Shown here: one piece after another, positions 10,501 through 18,027 of the stretch
Numbering within the stretch: position 1 is the first letter of the stretch
How the letters are laid out: each line of letters begins with the position of its first letter
NCBI GenBank assembly: GCA_017626435.1
Contig: JAGAIR010000002.1
Coordinates: 1 to 64,000, forward strand
Reading direction: 5' to 3'
Source: Lachnospiraceae bacterium
Lineage (GTDB): Bacteria > Bacillota_A > Clostridia > Lachnospirales > Lachnospiraceae
Length of the DNA stretch: 64,000 nucleotides
Program-made: the position numbers and the translations under genes
Notes under the pieces: generated by a model
What the model was told of the DNA's origin: nothing
The model's database searches: none
Seen by the model: only the letters and a program-made list of their open reading frames with translations

Positions 10501-11215
10501 TGGAAAACTGGTAATACAGGGAGAGATTGAAGGCTCCAATATTACAGGCTGCAGCATTACGGGAGATAATGTTTCCTCCTCCAGCATTAATATACGGGAG
10601 AAATTTAAGGTAAATCCGGAAGGAAAACTGATTGCAGAAAACGCTGATATAAAAGCCGGAAAAATCGGCAGCTGGGTACTTCAGGGCGGAACCTTATCCT
10701 ACGGAGATACTACTTCGGATTTTTTCATGAAATTAGATGCAGTAAATAAATCTATCGTTTCAAAAAATGGGAATCAAAAATCCGTACTGTCTTCTGGAAC
10801 TTTATATTTTTATCAAAATGATACGAAATATGTTACTATACATACTGCAAATTGGAATGGCACCTCAACATATGGTGTCGGTATCCATTCGGAGCCGGAA
10901 TCAAAATTTATTTCTTTCGGAAACAGAACTTCAGAAAACGATTCATCGTATGCTACACCTCTTCTTTTAAACTATGGATTAAATCCCGATGGGAAAATAC
11001 AACCTGTACAAATATACGGTGATACTTATATGAATGGTAATCTCTGGCTCACCGGTGACATCGTTTTAGGTGATGGATATTACGGAGTGATAAAAAATGC
11101 AAATTACAGCCATCATATCATGATCTGGTGGGATGAAAATAAACTGTGTTGTCAAATTGATGACACTCCTTTTACTATCCCTTTAATAAAATCAGACGGT
11201 ACACAGATACCATAA
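7562..11215 (+). CDS. Phage tail endopeptidase / tail hub (Tal-like) protein
   Basis: A 1,217-residue protein following Dit, the usual position for the tail-associated hub that tips the tail and often carries cell-wall-degrading activity. The first ~370 residues resemble the prophage tail endopeptidase/gp44-type hub fold. Residues ~650-760 are helical. A DNLMTMREFEPFWDDFSLGN segment near 740 leads into the conserved 'xIRIDGEIYKLRL' region of these proteins. From ~985 the chain becomes a Ser/Gly/Asn-rich beta repeat (GSNITGCSITGDNV) consistent with a beta-helix. I cannot see convincing catalytic residues, so enzymatic activity is unproven. ATG 7562 overlaps the previous stop by one base. Confidence 0.75.
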   Translation: MNKLTRNRDGSLEQDKIFLCDRLLHKKGEIYPIESLKTTMNLNSNDEVSFRLYKYNSGKPNPFWNQVDDLSIILVDGKGFFELSVPKTTEDCEYKDITGISLCEAETAQTNITLQINTEDDHAREDYVSGLPTILYRNPENYENYNDIWSNPENKQKCTVYNHDGTVNLNSTITKRKTALMHSSLLHRIFHEMPHYKIGHVDPSIAELQRTFSCDNQSVYDFLQTVAEELECIFLFDRFSRTVNCYSLKDYGKDSGVFIDGTQNLAENITLTGNKDSVKNCFKIEGGDDTITNRIGNRLIGGNRIWKFSDYQLSQMSETLQNAFAQRESLVQQNQDTYIRLWDDYNKIREKLQYYQSAMMPSETTDETTAESVFQELFGKNGKITYSCTSNKYQSSDGVLKSIHNFAKIIAPSTYTVELTEVSHSNYEDDGTVSSITFQVHVYLTGQYENDANGNNQFADEYPSPGKTKEITLPVKKGYQMHDTSDNTIFTTDYYLYLKQQMEMAEEKNKITDEVIIFDPPLDEKVIYDSETTPLQYASYDNEINPEAFRSIHYTMYCIDRLQSFYDAYESCSQVLAKWNNDIASNAISGNASDKILKYITPSGDQESIYDALLGKYGRYMELISARIRFLQSKVDTLTAESESIYAQIQEIKELCDMQNFLQNYEDGIYGDSLWTELCSFRREDTYKNENFVGEDRDEKMLMENVELLIEQAEKEITKACEINYSITATLDNLMTMREFEPFWDDFSLGNYIHIRIDGEIYKLRLISISYHYDDLSHIEVEFSDITKNKNTVNDLKEILQQAQSTASSFQFVARQAEKGNDAKNELNHIRLQGLDIATTMITNADKQEFVLNEYGITGRKWDELSESYESQQIRIINNLLCFTDDDWKHTRTAIGKIHYYDTEQKETVCAYGINTEVLIGELVLSEQLRITNASGNYVFDHNGFKMSKENASITFDPSNPSIVACNGEKNVLDFNSNGDGKLVIQGEIEGSNITGCSITGDNVSSSSINIREKFKVNPEGKLIAENADIKAGKIGSWVLQGGTLSYGDTTSDFFMKLDAVNKSIVSKNGNQKSVLSSGTLYFYQNDTKYVTIHTANWNGTSTYGVGIHSEPESKFISFGNRTSENDSSYATPLLLNYGLNPDGKIQPVQIYGDTYMNGNLWLTGDIVLGDGYYGVIKNANYSHHIMIWWDENKLCCQIDDTPFTIPLIKSDGTQIP

Positions 11216-11226
11216 AGGAGGATAAA

Positions 11227-12804
11227 ATGAATACAGTACAAAAGAGGATCAATCTAAACGTAGGACAACCCAACAACTATCAGTTACTCCATGTAATGCA
11301 GGGTGGTAATGACTCCATTGAAATCATTGCAACCCTGTACAATGAAAACAAATTATACACTATAGACGCAAATGTTATTATGTTATCCGGTGTTACACCA
11401 TCTGGTACAGCGATTGAAGATACCACAGCAATCACAGGCCATACAGAACATACGGTATCCTTTCTGTTGACCAAAAATATGCTGGCAGTGGATGGTGATT
11501 TAAAACTGTCCATCGTATTGATTGACTCAAAAGGGAAACAGGATGAAGAAGCACAGGTATTATACACTTTCCCGTTTGTTATTAAAATCATAAATGCACC
11601 AAAGGGCAGCATTCAGGAAAGTGATTTTAAAGCCATCACTGATTATGTAGCCAAGGCAGAGGAACATGCCCAAATTGCAACATCAAAGGCCGATGAAGCC
11701 TCTACTGCTGCTTCCAGCGCTGCAAGCAGTGCTGATACTGCTGCTTCCAACGCAAGCAACGCTGCCATATCTGAAACAAACGCAAAAACAAGTGAAACCA
11801 ATGCAAAAGCTTCAGAGGAAAGTGCTTCCAGCTCGGCGGCCACTGCATCCACCAAAGCCTTAGAAGCAAATAATTCAGCTGATTCGGCTGCCAGCAGTGC
11901 TTCCGTGGCAGTTTCAAAAGCAGGTGAGATCTCTGATTATGCAGAGCAGTCTAAAAGCTATGCTGTTGGTACAAACAATACAGTAAGAGAAAATGATTCT
12001 GTAGACAATGCAAAATATTACTATGAACAGGCAGAGCAGATTGCAGAAGGACTAAATGGAGCTTTGCTCCCAATGGGCACAATTACATTCGGGCAGCTGT
12101 CTTCCCAGACAAAGCAGGCTGGATATATGTATAATATCAGCAATGATTTCACTTCAGATGAAACTTTTAAAGATGGAGGAAATATAACATATCCTTCTGG
12201 AACAAATGTATACTATACAGCTGATGGATATTGGGACTGCCTGGCAGGAACCTCTGTCACCGGAGTAAAAGGAGACACGGAAAGTTCCTACAGAAAAGGA
12301 AATGTAAACATTACAAAAGAAGATCTGGGTCTTGGAAATGTGGATAACACAGCAGATACCGATAAAAATGTAAAACACGCAGAAACTGCTGCAAAAGCAA
12401 CCCAGGACAGTGATGGAAAGCAGATCAACACAACCTATGCCAGGAAAACAGAACTGCCAGTTGTTGATTCCTCTCTGGATATAAACAGCACAAACGCGTT
12501 ACAGAATAAAATAATCGCTTCAAAATTCAGTGAAAAAGCAAATGCAAAGTGGAACAAAAAAAGCATATTAAGTAAAGGGCAGTCTGTCACAGTACCGGAA
12601 ACCACAAATGAGATATTGATACATTATGCAAATGCCGGCTCCAGCAGTGCCGTCAGCGCAACATATGTTTATCCATTTGGTAATTCATTTAGTGTATTAC
12701 GACAGACCGATTCTGGTTATACCTCATTGGCAAGTTTATCAGAATCAGGAAAAGTCACTGCTGACAGCAATCTTAACGGATATATTGTTGTTTTTGCCAG
12801 ATAA
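11227..12804 (+). CDS. BppU-family baseplate upper protein / tail fibre, copy 1
   Basis: A 525-residue protein starting at ATG 11227 behind AAAGGAGG. Residues 1-125 match the BppU-type N-terminal domain that docks to the baseplate (INLNVGQPN, LLHVMQGGNDSIEI, and a TKNMLAVDGDLKLS segment). Residues ~140-235 are an Ala/Ser/Thr heptad-like stalk (ASSAASSADTAASNA). Residues ~275-430 hold a tail-fibre module with YYTADGYWDCLAGT and a GLGNVDNTADTDKNVKHA repeat typical of phage fibre shafts. The last ~90 residues form a separate tip likely to contact the host surface. It is paralogous to the next gene except at the tip. Confidence 0.8.
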   Translation: MNTVQKRINLNVGQPNNYQLLHVMQGGNDSIEIIATLYNENKLYTIDANVIMLSGVTPSGTAIEDTTAITGHTEHTVSFLLTKNMLAVDGDLKLSIVLIDSKGKQDEEAQVLYTFPFVIKIINAPKGSIQESDFKAITDYVAKAEEHAQIATSKADEASTAASSAASSADTAASNASNAAISETNAKTSETNAKASEESASSSAATASTKALEANNSADSAASSASVAVSKAGEISDYAEQSKSYAVGTNNTVRENDSVDNAKYYYEQAEQIAEGLNGALLPMGTITFGQLSSQTKQAGYMYNISNDFTSDETFKDGGNITYPSGTNVYYTADGYWDCLAGTSVTGVKGDTESSYRKGNVNITKEDLGLGNVDNTADTDKNVKHAETAAKATQDSDGKQINTTYARKTELPVVDSSLDINSTNALQNKIIASKFSEKANAKWNKKSILSKGQSVTVPETTNEILIHYANAGSSSAVSATYVYPFGNSFSVLRQTDSGYTSLASLSESGKVTADSNLNGYIVVFAR

Positions 12805-13145
12805 AGTGTAGCGTATACACAATATCATTTTTACCCATTTTCATTTCTCTATAAATAAAAAAACTGTCTCTGTCTATGCACACTATATTTCTCCTTTTTC
12901 TTAAAAAGTATGAAAAAATGCTGGATAGGCAGCAGACAGAACCCTATAGCTGCACACACAAGAGAGCATTTATATTAGTAATCAATGCTCTCTTGTGTGT
13001 GTAAACACATATTAAAAAGCAGAAAGAGGTGGTTAGATGGTCTAATAATAAAATGTAAAACAAGGAAATCAAACAAGAAAAAATCTAAACTTTTATGAAG
13101 GGTTTCTGCATGGAATCCTTCTCTTTTTTTCAGGAGGTAAAAAAT
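12805..13145. other. Gene-free interval between the two baseplate paralogues
   Basis: This 341-base AT-rich gap has no credible reading frame on either strand. It contains a short GTGTA/TACAC hairpin just after the copy 1 stop, a CTGTCT/AGACAG pair about 80 bases apart, and a perfect 18-base inverted repeat annotated separately. A good AGGAGG site at its right end belongs to copy 2. I see no convincing promoter. It may carry an untranslated structured RNA or processing site, but nothing can be named. Confidence 0.5.
12953..13001. repeat. Perfect 18-base inverted repeat with 13-base loop
   Basis: The arms are 12953-12970 (CACACACAAGAGAGCATT) and 12984-13001, which is its exact reverse complement; the loop is 12971-12983. 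Neither orientation is followed by a clear T tract, so a simple Rho-independent terminator is unlikely. It could be an RNA processing or stability hairpin between the two baseplate genes, or a protein or recombinase site. Confidence 0.8.
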
Positions 13146-14807
13146 ATGAATACCATTCAAAAATCTATTAATCTGAATCTGGGACAGCCCAATAACGAAC
13201 CATTACTCCAGGTAATGCAGGGGGATAATGATTCCATCGAAATCGTTGCAACACTATATAATGCTGAAAATCTGTACACCATTAACGCCGATCTGATCGT
13301 CTTGTCCGGAACCACACCATCCGGCAAGATCATCGAAAACACCATAGAAGACCATACAGACCACACGGTTACTTTTCCATTAACTAAAAATATGCTGGCA
13401 GCAGATGGTATTTTAAACCTGTCTGTTGTTTTGATGGATTCCACAACCAATCAGGTCTTAAGTTCATTTCCTTTTACCATAGAGGTCATGAATGCTCCCG
13501 TTGGTTCCATTCCGGAAAGTGAACTTACTGCCATAACAGATTATGTCTTTGCAGCACGTGACTATTCTGTGGATGCCAAAGAACAGGCAGACCGTGCTAC
13601 TGCCCAGGCTGACACGTCAGAAACTAAAGCAATGGAATCAGCGTATTATGCTTCCAATGCAGCAGCATCAGAGGCAAATGCAAAAACAAGCGAGACCAGT
13701 GCAAAGGCTTCGGAAAACAATGCAAAAGAAAGCGAAACCAACGCAAAGACTTCGGAAGATATGGCTTCTGTTTCCGCTGACACAGCCAGTGCAAAAGCAG
13801 AGGAAGCAGCAAACAGTGCAGCACTGGCATTATCTAACGCCAGCTCTGCTGCTACCTTTGCAGCTACAGCGATCACCAATGCCACCCATTCTGCTGAGAG
13901 TGCAACACTGGCAAAAAGTTATGCAGCAGGTGGAACCGGAACCAGGGAAAACGAGGACACCGATAATGCAAAATATTATAAAGAACAGGCACAGTCTATC
14001 GCTGAGGGTCTGGAAGGTGGATTACTTCCAATGGGAACCATTCCTTTCAACCAGTTATCTTCCCAGCCAAAACAGCCAGGGTATCTGTACAACATCAGCG
14101 ACGCTTTTACCACAGACGACACTTTTAAGGAGGGAGAAGGGCATACCTGCCCAGAAGGTACCAATGTATATTACACTGCAGATGGCTTCTGGGACTGCCT
14201 GGCAGGCACCTGTGTCGCCGGAGTAAAGGGCAATGCAGAAAGTGTCTATCGGAAAGGAAACGTCAACATTACCCCGGCAGACATCGGACTTGGCAATGTA
14301 AACAATACCGCCGATGCCAATAAAAACGTAAAGCATGCAGATACTGCCACAAAGGCAACCCAGGATAATGACGGAAAGCAGATCAATACAACCTATGCCA
14401 AAAAAACAGAGCTGCCTGTAATCGATTCCGCTCTCAGTACATCAAGCACCAATCCGGTTCAGAACAAAACGATTACTTCAGCTATCTTTTCAATGGGAAG
14501 CAGTCTGGCAAATAAAGCAGAGAAAAGTACCTTAACTGATTTTCTGACCGTGGAAAGCTATGAGACAACAATTTCTATTGGAGCTAATAGTGCTACAACA
14601 TCTTCCTTTTCCATAACCCCGCCAAGCGGTTACTCTAAGGCATTGGGAATTATCGACGTTTTATTTAGCAGCACGTATGCAAAAAATGTAGTCCCATATT
14701 ACTATAGTATCAGTGGATCAAAAATTGGATATGCTATTGGAAATTGCAGCAACTCCTCTGTATCTTCCGTAAAAGTAACATTTAAAGTACTGTTCGCCAA
14801 ATCATAA
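13146..14807 (+). CDS. BppU-family baseplate upper protein / tail fibre, copy 2
   Basis: About 553 residues, starting at ATG 13146 with AGGAGG at 13132-13137. An in-frame ATG at 13095 lacks such a site and would add 17 non-homologous residues. It has the same architecture as copy 1: BppU-like N-terminus (INLNLGQPNN, LLQVMQGDNDSIEI), Ala/Ser stalk at ~145-255, fibre module with YYTADGFWDCLAGT and GLGNVNNTADANKNVKHA at ~300-450. The final ~100 residues (from about AEKSTLTDFLTVES) are unrelated to the copy 1 tip and are Ser/Thr/Tyr-rich beta-like. This suggests duplication followed by exchange of receptor-binding tips. It is the last tail gene before the terminator. Confidence 0.8.
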   Translation: MNTIQKSINLNLGQPNNEPLLQVMQGDNDSIEIVATLYNAENLYTINADLIVLSGTTPSGKIIENTIEDHTDHTVTFPLTKNMLAADGILNLSVVLMDSTTNQVLSSFPFTIEVMNAPVGSIPESELTAITDYVFAARDYSVDAKEQADRATAQADTSETKAMESAYYASNAAASEANAKTSETSAKASENNAKESETNAKTSEDMASVSADTASAKAEEAANSAALALSNASSAATFAATAITNATHSAESATLAKSYAAGGTGTRENEDTDNAKYYKEQAQSIAEGLEGGLLPMGTIPFNQLSSQPKQPGYLYNISDAFTTDDTFKEGEGHTCPEGTNVYYTADGFWDCLAGTCVAGVKGNAESVYRKGNVNITPADIGLGNVNNTADANKNVKHADTATKATQDNDGKQINTTYAKKTELPVIDSALSTSSTNPVQNKTITSAIFSMGSSLANKAEKSTLTDFLTVESYETTISIGANSATTSSFSITPPSGYSKALGIIDVLFSSTYAKNVVPYYYSISGSKIGYAIGNCSNSSVSSVKVTFKVLFAKS

Positions 14808-14839
14808 TAAGATTGTGTCATAGGGCTGGCTAAAACTTC

Positions 14840-14879
14840 AGGGCAGAAGAGATTTCCCCTCTCTTCTGCCCTGTTTTTT
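14840..14879 (+). terminator. Strong Rho-independent terminator ending the tail module
   Basis: The arms 14840-14852 (AGGGCAGAAGAGA) and 14860-14872 are perfect complements around a 7-base loop, followed by G and six T at 14874-14879. It serves + strand transcription from the baseplate genes. The thiN stop codon, on the other strand, sits in the T tract, so the hairpin also separates two convergent units. Confidence 0.9.
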
Positions 14880-15564
14880 ACGATTTCAACATATCCTTCG
14901 ATTCGATTACGATCAGCACTCCATCCTTGATCTGGACTGTTGCCTCTTTCGCACCATCTTCTATTTCATTACTGACCCCCCGGCTGCTCCCTATAGTCAT
15001 GGTATAATCATCCAATAAATACTTGAACCCCCGCAACGTAACTCCTGTCACTTTTTCCGTCAGCGGCTGCAGAGAAATATACTTTCCAAATACCTTATCT
15101 GCCAGAATCGATGTGTCGGTATCGATCAGATAAATTTTATTCTGCTGATCAAGGATAACTGCCGGTATCTGACTTTTTAATGGAAGCATCAGTAGATTAA
15201 GGTTTGCAAGAAAATGGTCCAACCTTCCCCCGGTAGCTCCCAGAATCACAATTTCAGACGGCTTCTTTTCTATCACCCAGTCCAATACCATATGGGTATC
15301 CGTTGCATCCTTTTCCCGTGGATATTGTATCCATTCCACCTTGAGAGAGTTCTCTACCTCCTTCTGACGGTATCTCTCCAGCACCTGAGGTGACACACTG
15401 TCAAAATCCCCCATAAAATACGTGACCGGCACATTAAGACGAAATGCTGCATCAAGTCCTGAATCAGCACAGACCACAGTATCAAAATGCTGTTCTTTCA
15501 GATAATCTGCAGCAAAGGAATCGTCAATTTCCCCTCCACTGAAGATCAAAGTCCGTCCAAGCAT
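14878..15564 (-). CDS. thiN: Thiamine diphosphokinase
   Basis: Transfers a pyrophosphate from ATP to thiamine, giving the cofactor thiamine diphosphate in the cytoplasm. The 228-residue length is normal for the bacterial ThiN family. Visible family motifs, in order, are ADSG (~33), GDFDS (~52), KDATD (~86), the substrate-binding GATGGRLDH (~110) and a C-terminal SRGVSNE. The start ATG at 15564 has GGGGGTG just upstream. It is the last gene of the conserved pknB-rsgA-rpe-thiN run, 14 bases after the PilZ gene. No thiamine riboswitch is seen before it, so supply appears tied to the housekeeping operon. Confidence 0.93.
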   Translation of the reverse strand: MLGRTLIFSGGEIDDSFAADYLKEQHFDTVVCADSGLDAAFRLNVPVTYFMGDFDSVSPQVLERYRQKEVENSLKVEWIQYPREKDATDTHMVLDWVIEKKPSEIVILGATGGRLDHFLANLNLLMLPLKSQIPAVILDQQNKIYLIDTDTSILADKVFGKYISLQPLTEKVTGVTLRGFKYLLDDYTMTIGSSRGVSNEIEDGAKEATVQIKDGVLIVIESKDMLKS

Positions 15565-15578
15565 TTTAACACCCCCTG

Positions 15579-16451
15579 TTATGATTTTTTCTGATTTTCT
15601 ATAACCTTCTCTGTCTTTCTCATGTTGCGCATAGTGGCTTCAAAATCTCTTTTTTCCCGATGCTTTTTTATCTGTTTCCGCTGAATATCATAAATATACT
15701 TGATCAGCTTTTTATCGGATTCTGTATAAACACAACCATAATAATACTGGTACCGTCCATTTCTTGACTTTGTCTCCGAAGTCCGCACTACCACCGCTTT
15801 CGTCATCAAGGTCCCGTAATCAGATGGAATGCCTACAAAAAAACCATCATCTATATTTAGTCTCGTATTACTAAAAATTCCCATTCCCGTTTCACTGATA
15901 TCCTTGATATGTACTTGAATCTTATGAGGCACTGCATCTATCATAGGCACCGTCCGCACCCTTTTTTCGATGGTTACCGTTCCATTTTTGCCAGTCTCTG
16001 CTTCTTCGATCTCTGTCTCATGACCATCCGAGTCTATGATCACCTCATATTCCTCTCTGACCAGCGGCATCAAAGCTGATTTCAGATAACTTTCAGGAAT
16101 ATCATAATATCCAATCTCTGCATCCTCATCAACACTGACACGGTAAGCATTCCGCCTGTTAAAAGACCGGCCCCTATTTCTAATATCAAAATAATGTACC
16201 GGCGAACCGTCCAGTTTTGCCAATCCTGCCTTCACATTTGTCCATTCCCACATTTGTTCCTCATCCCGGTAAACCAGACGGATTTCATCCTCCGGACGGA
16301 ATAAAAACGCCTTCCCATTGGCAGTAATTGCTGTAACACAGACACGCCGGACACTAGTTCCTTCCACCTTACTCACCAGACGGTACCGGTATCCTTCTCT
16401 GTCAACATATATTTCCAATGTTTTTCCCAGTGAAATATTTTCCAGAAGCAC
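15579..16451 (-). CDS. PilZ-domain protein (YcgR-like) with internal insertion
   Basis: A 290-residue soluble protein. The N-terminal ~85 residues form a beta-rich YcgR_2/PilZN-like domain. The PilZ signature is split: RNAYR at residues 100-104 matches RxxxR, and DISETG at 184-189 matches DxSxxG, the pair of motifs that binds cyclic-di-GMP. The 79 residues between them are far more than usual and include an acidic segment (~138-165). The tail is basic and helical. Such proteins often adjust flagellar motor or exopolysaccharide output; that role is inferred. The GTG start at 16451 lies inside the end of rpe (50-base overlap) and is fixed by AGGAGG nine bases before it. Confidence 0.8.
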   Translation of the reverse strand: MLLENISLGKTLEIYVDREGYRYRLVSKVEGTSVRRVCVTAITANGKAFLFRPEDEIRLVYRDEEQMWEWTNVKAGLAKLDGSPVHYFDIRNRGRSFNRRNAYRVSVDEDAEIGYYDIPESYLKSALMPLVREEYEVIIDSDGHETEIEEAETGKNGTVTIEKRVRTVPMIDAVPHKIQVHIKDISETGMGIFSNTRLNIDDGFFVGIPSDYGTLMTKAVVVRTSETKSRNGRYQYYYGCVYTESDKKLIKYIYDIQRKQIKKHREKRDFEATMRNMRKTEKVIENQKKS

Positions 16452-17100
16452 CTGCCATAACCTCCTTTAATTCTTTTATATTTTCCAGAATGTCACCTTG
16501 AAACACTGCAGTTCCTGCAACAACAATATCTGTACCATATTGAACTACTTTCGATATATTTTCCCTGTTGACTCCTCCATCAATCTCTATCTGAAAGGAT
16601 AGTCCTCTTTCTCTGCGGATGTCTCCCAATTGTCTCACCTTATCCAGTGTAGAAGGAATCATCTTCTGTCCGCCAAAACCCGGTTCGACGCTCATTACCA
16701 GAGCCATATCCAGATCCGGCAAAAATTCTTCGATAGCCGCTACTGGTGTATCCGGCTTAATAGATAACGCTGCTTTTACCGGATATTTCTTTAATTCCTG
16801 GAGAGTCTGCCTTAAATCCTGACATGCCTCCGCATGGATTGTAATTCCATCTGCCCCGGCATTTACAAATTCAGACAAATAACGTACGGGCTCTTCAACC
16901 ATCAAATGTACATCAAAAAATAAACTGCTCTCCCTGCGTATGGAGGCAATCACAGGCATGCCAAAAGAAATGGAAGGTACAAACATCCCATCCATAACAT
17001 CAATATGGAGAATGTGGATTCCTGCCTCTTCCAGCAGGTTAATGTTTTCCCCCAGTCGGTTAAAATCTGCGGATAATATCGATGGCGCTAACTTGCACAT
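16402..17100 (-). CDS. rpe: Ribulose-phosphate 3-epimerase
   Basis: Interconverts ribulose 5-phosphate and xylulose 5-phosphate in the pentose phosphate pathway. A 232-residue TIM barrel with the family motifs LAPSILSADF at the N-terminus, HIDVMDGMFVP (~33-43, metal-binding His and Asp), the HLMVEEP strand, MSVEPGFGGQ (~137) and EIDGGVN (~173). A GGGAGG site precedes ATG 17100. The C-terminal ~17 residues after the barrel are encoded in the region that overlaps the PilZ start. It sits directly after rsgA, as in many Firmicutes. Confidence 0.95.
   Translation of the reverse strand: MCKLAPSILSADFNRLGENINLLEEAGIHILHIDVMDGMFVPSISFGMPVIASIRRESSLFFDVHLMVEEPVRYLSEFVNAGADGITIHAEACQDLRQTLQELKKYPVKAALSIKPDTPVAAIEEFLPDLDMALVMSVEPGFGGQKMIPSTLDKVRQLGDIRRERGLSFQIEIDGGVNRENISKVVQYGTDIVVAGTAVFQGDILENIKELKEVMAGASGKYFTGKNIGNIC
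16461..16466 (-). promoter_or_regulatory. Ribosome binding site inside rpe that sets the PilZ GTG start
   Basis: On the minus strand AAAGGAGG is followed after nine bases by the GTG used for the PilZ protein. A nearer ATG is in the rpe frame (its ...VMAGASGK tail) and so is not a start for this gene. The site lies wholly within rpe coding sequence, implying coupled expression of the two genes. Confidence 0.75.
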
Positions 17101-17121
17101 GTTGTCCTCCCAGTTTTTCTC

Positions 17122-18027
17122 TTACTTATATTTTTTCATATGGGAAATCTCTTCATAAAACTGTTTATAATTTTCATAACGGCTTTCGGAAATCTTTCCC
17201 TGCTCCAGTGCATCCTTTACGGAACAATCGGGCTCATTGATATGCATACATCCCAGAAAACGGCAATGCTCCCTGAAAGGATCAAATTCCGGATAATAGT
17301 CTTTTATCTCTTCTTTTTCCAAATCAGGAAGTCTGAGCGAAGTAAAGCCTGGTGTGTCCATAATATACGTGTCCCTGCCAAGACTGAATAATTCAGAATG
17401 CCTTGTTGTATGTTTTCCCCGTTTGATTTTGCCACTGATATCCCCTGTCTCCATCTTTGCCTCAGGAAACAGGGTATTCATTACAGAAGACTTCCCCACA
17501 CCGGATGGACCCGCCAAGACTGTTGTTCTGCCGGTAAGAACCTCCCGGAATAAATCCATTCCCTCACCAGTTACTGTACTGGTCTGTATCACCATAGAAC
17601 CACTGCCGTCATAATTTCCAGCCAGATTTTCTGCAACCGCCTTCTTCTGGTCATCACATTTATTAAAACAGATAACGGTTGGTACTCCCTGGGTTTTCAT
17701 CATCAATAGGAACCGGTCCAGCAAATTTAAATTCGGCTTGGGATAAGACAGCGCAAATACTACCACTGCCTGATCCACATTTGCCACTGCCGGACGGATC
17801 AAGGCATTTTTCCGGGATAAGATCCGGATAATACTACCCAGTCTTTTTTCCAGATCCAATATTTCTATCTCTACATTGTCTCCAACCAACGGCTTGATAT
17901 TCTGGTTTCTGAAAATTCCCTTTGCCTTACACTCATAAATCCCTTCTGCTTTCTCCTGGCCTATCTCTCCATGGGATATATGGACATAATAGAACCCACC
18001 GATTCCCCGAATTATTTTTCCCTGCAT
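17122..18027 (-). CDS. rsgA: Ribosome small-subunit-dependent GTPase A
   Basis: A circularly permuted GTPase that checks late maturation of the 30S subunit. The 301-residue protein has an N-terminal OB-fold (~1-70), the G4 motif NKCD (~127) before the P-loop GPSGVGKSS (~178), then DTPGF (~226), the permuted order typical of RsgA. A C-terminal zinc knuckle is visible as Cys-x4-Cys-x-His-x5-Cys (about 256-268). Its ATG overlaps the pknB stop by one base (TAATG) and has only a weak ribosome site, so it is probably translated by coupling. In Firmicutes RsgA is a known target of PASTA kinases, consistent with the neighbour. Confidence 0.95.
   Translation of the reverse strand: MQGKIIRGIGGFYYVHISHGEIGQEKAEGIYECKAKGIFRNQNIKPLVGDNVEIEILDLEKRLGSIIRILSRKNALIRPAVANVDQAVVVFALSYPKPNLNLLDRFLLMMKTQGVPTVICFNKCDDQKKAVAENLAGNYDGSGSMVIQTSTVTGEGMDLFREVLTGRTTVLAGPSGVGKSSVMNTLFPEAKMETGDISGKIKRGKHTTRHSELFSLGRDTYIMDTPGFTSLRLPDLEKEEIKDYYPEFDPFREHCRFLGCMHINEPDCSVKDALEQGKISESRYENYKQFYEEISHMKKYK

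Larger units (their letters stand above)
1..14879 (+). mobile_element. Prophage tail-module remnant
   Basis: From about 265 to 14807 the + strand carries genes in the order expected for a siphovirus tail tip: tape measure, distal tail, tail endopeptidase/hub, then two receptor-binding baseplate proteins. Neighbouring DNA to the right is conserved core genome on the opposite strand. No integrase, portal, capsid, terminase, holin or endolysin is visible. The left limit runs into a divergent unrelated gene and the tape measure has lost its usual start, so this is either a deletion remnant or a domesticated tail particle. The left boundary is uncertain; the right boundary is the terminator at 14840-14879. 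Confidence 0.65.

Noticed and set aside
11700..11930. Repetitive GCTTCC/GCTGCC tract in baseplate copy 1 as a DNA repeat element
   Set aside because: The repetition reflects Ala/Ser codons of a coiled-coil stalk, not an independent repeat.
12953..13001. Perfect hairpin considered as a Rho-independent terminator
   Set aside because: Neither strand has a T tract after the stem, so it is listed as an inverted repeat instead.
12975..13160. 61-codon minus-strand frame between the baseplate genes
   Set aside because: No ribosome site, Phe/Leu-rich shadow composition, and it overlaps the copy 2 start and the inverted repeat.
13543..14226. 227-codon + strand frame within baseplate copy 2
   Set aside because: It is an alternative frame of the Ala/Ser-rich repeat coding region, giving Gln/Leu/Arg/Pro-rich sequence; copy 2 has a clear start and homology.
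15565..15640. TPP riboswitch upstream of thiN
   Set aside because: The gap before thiN is only 14 bases and the upstream sequence is PilZ coding; no THI-box pattern is seen.
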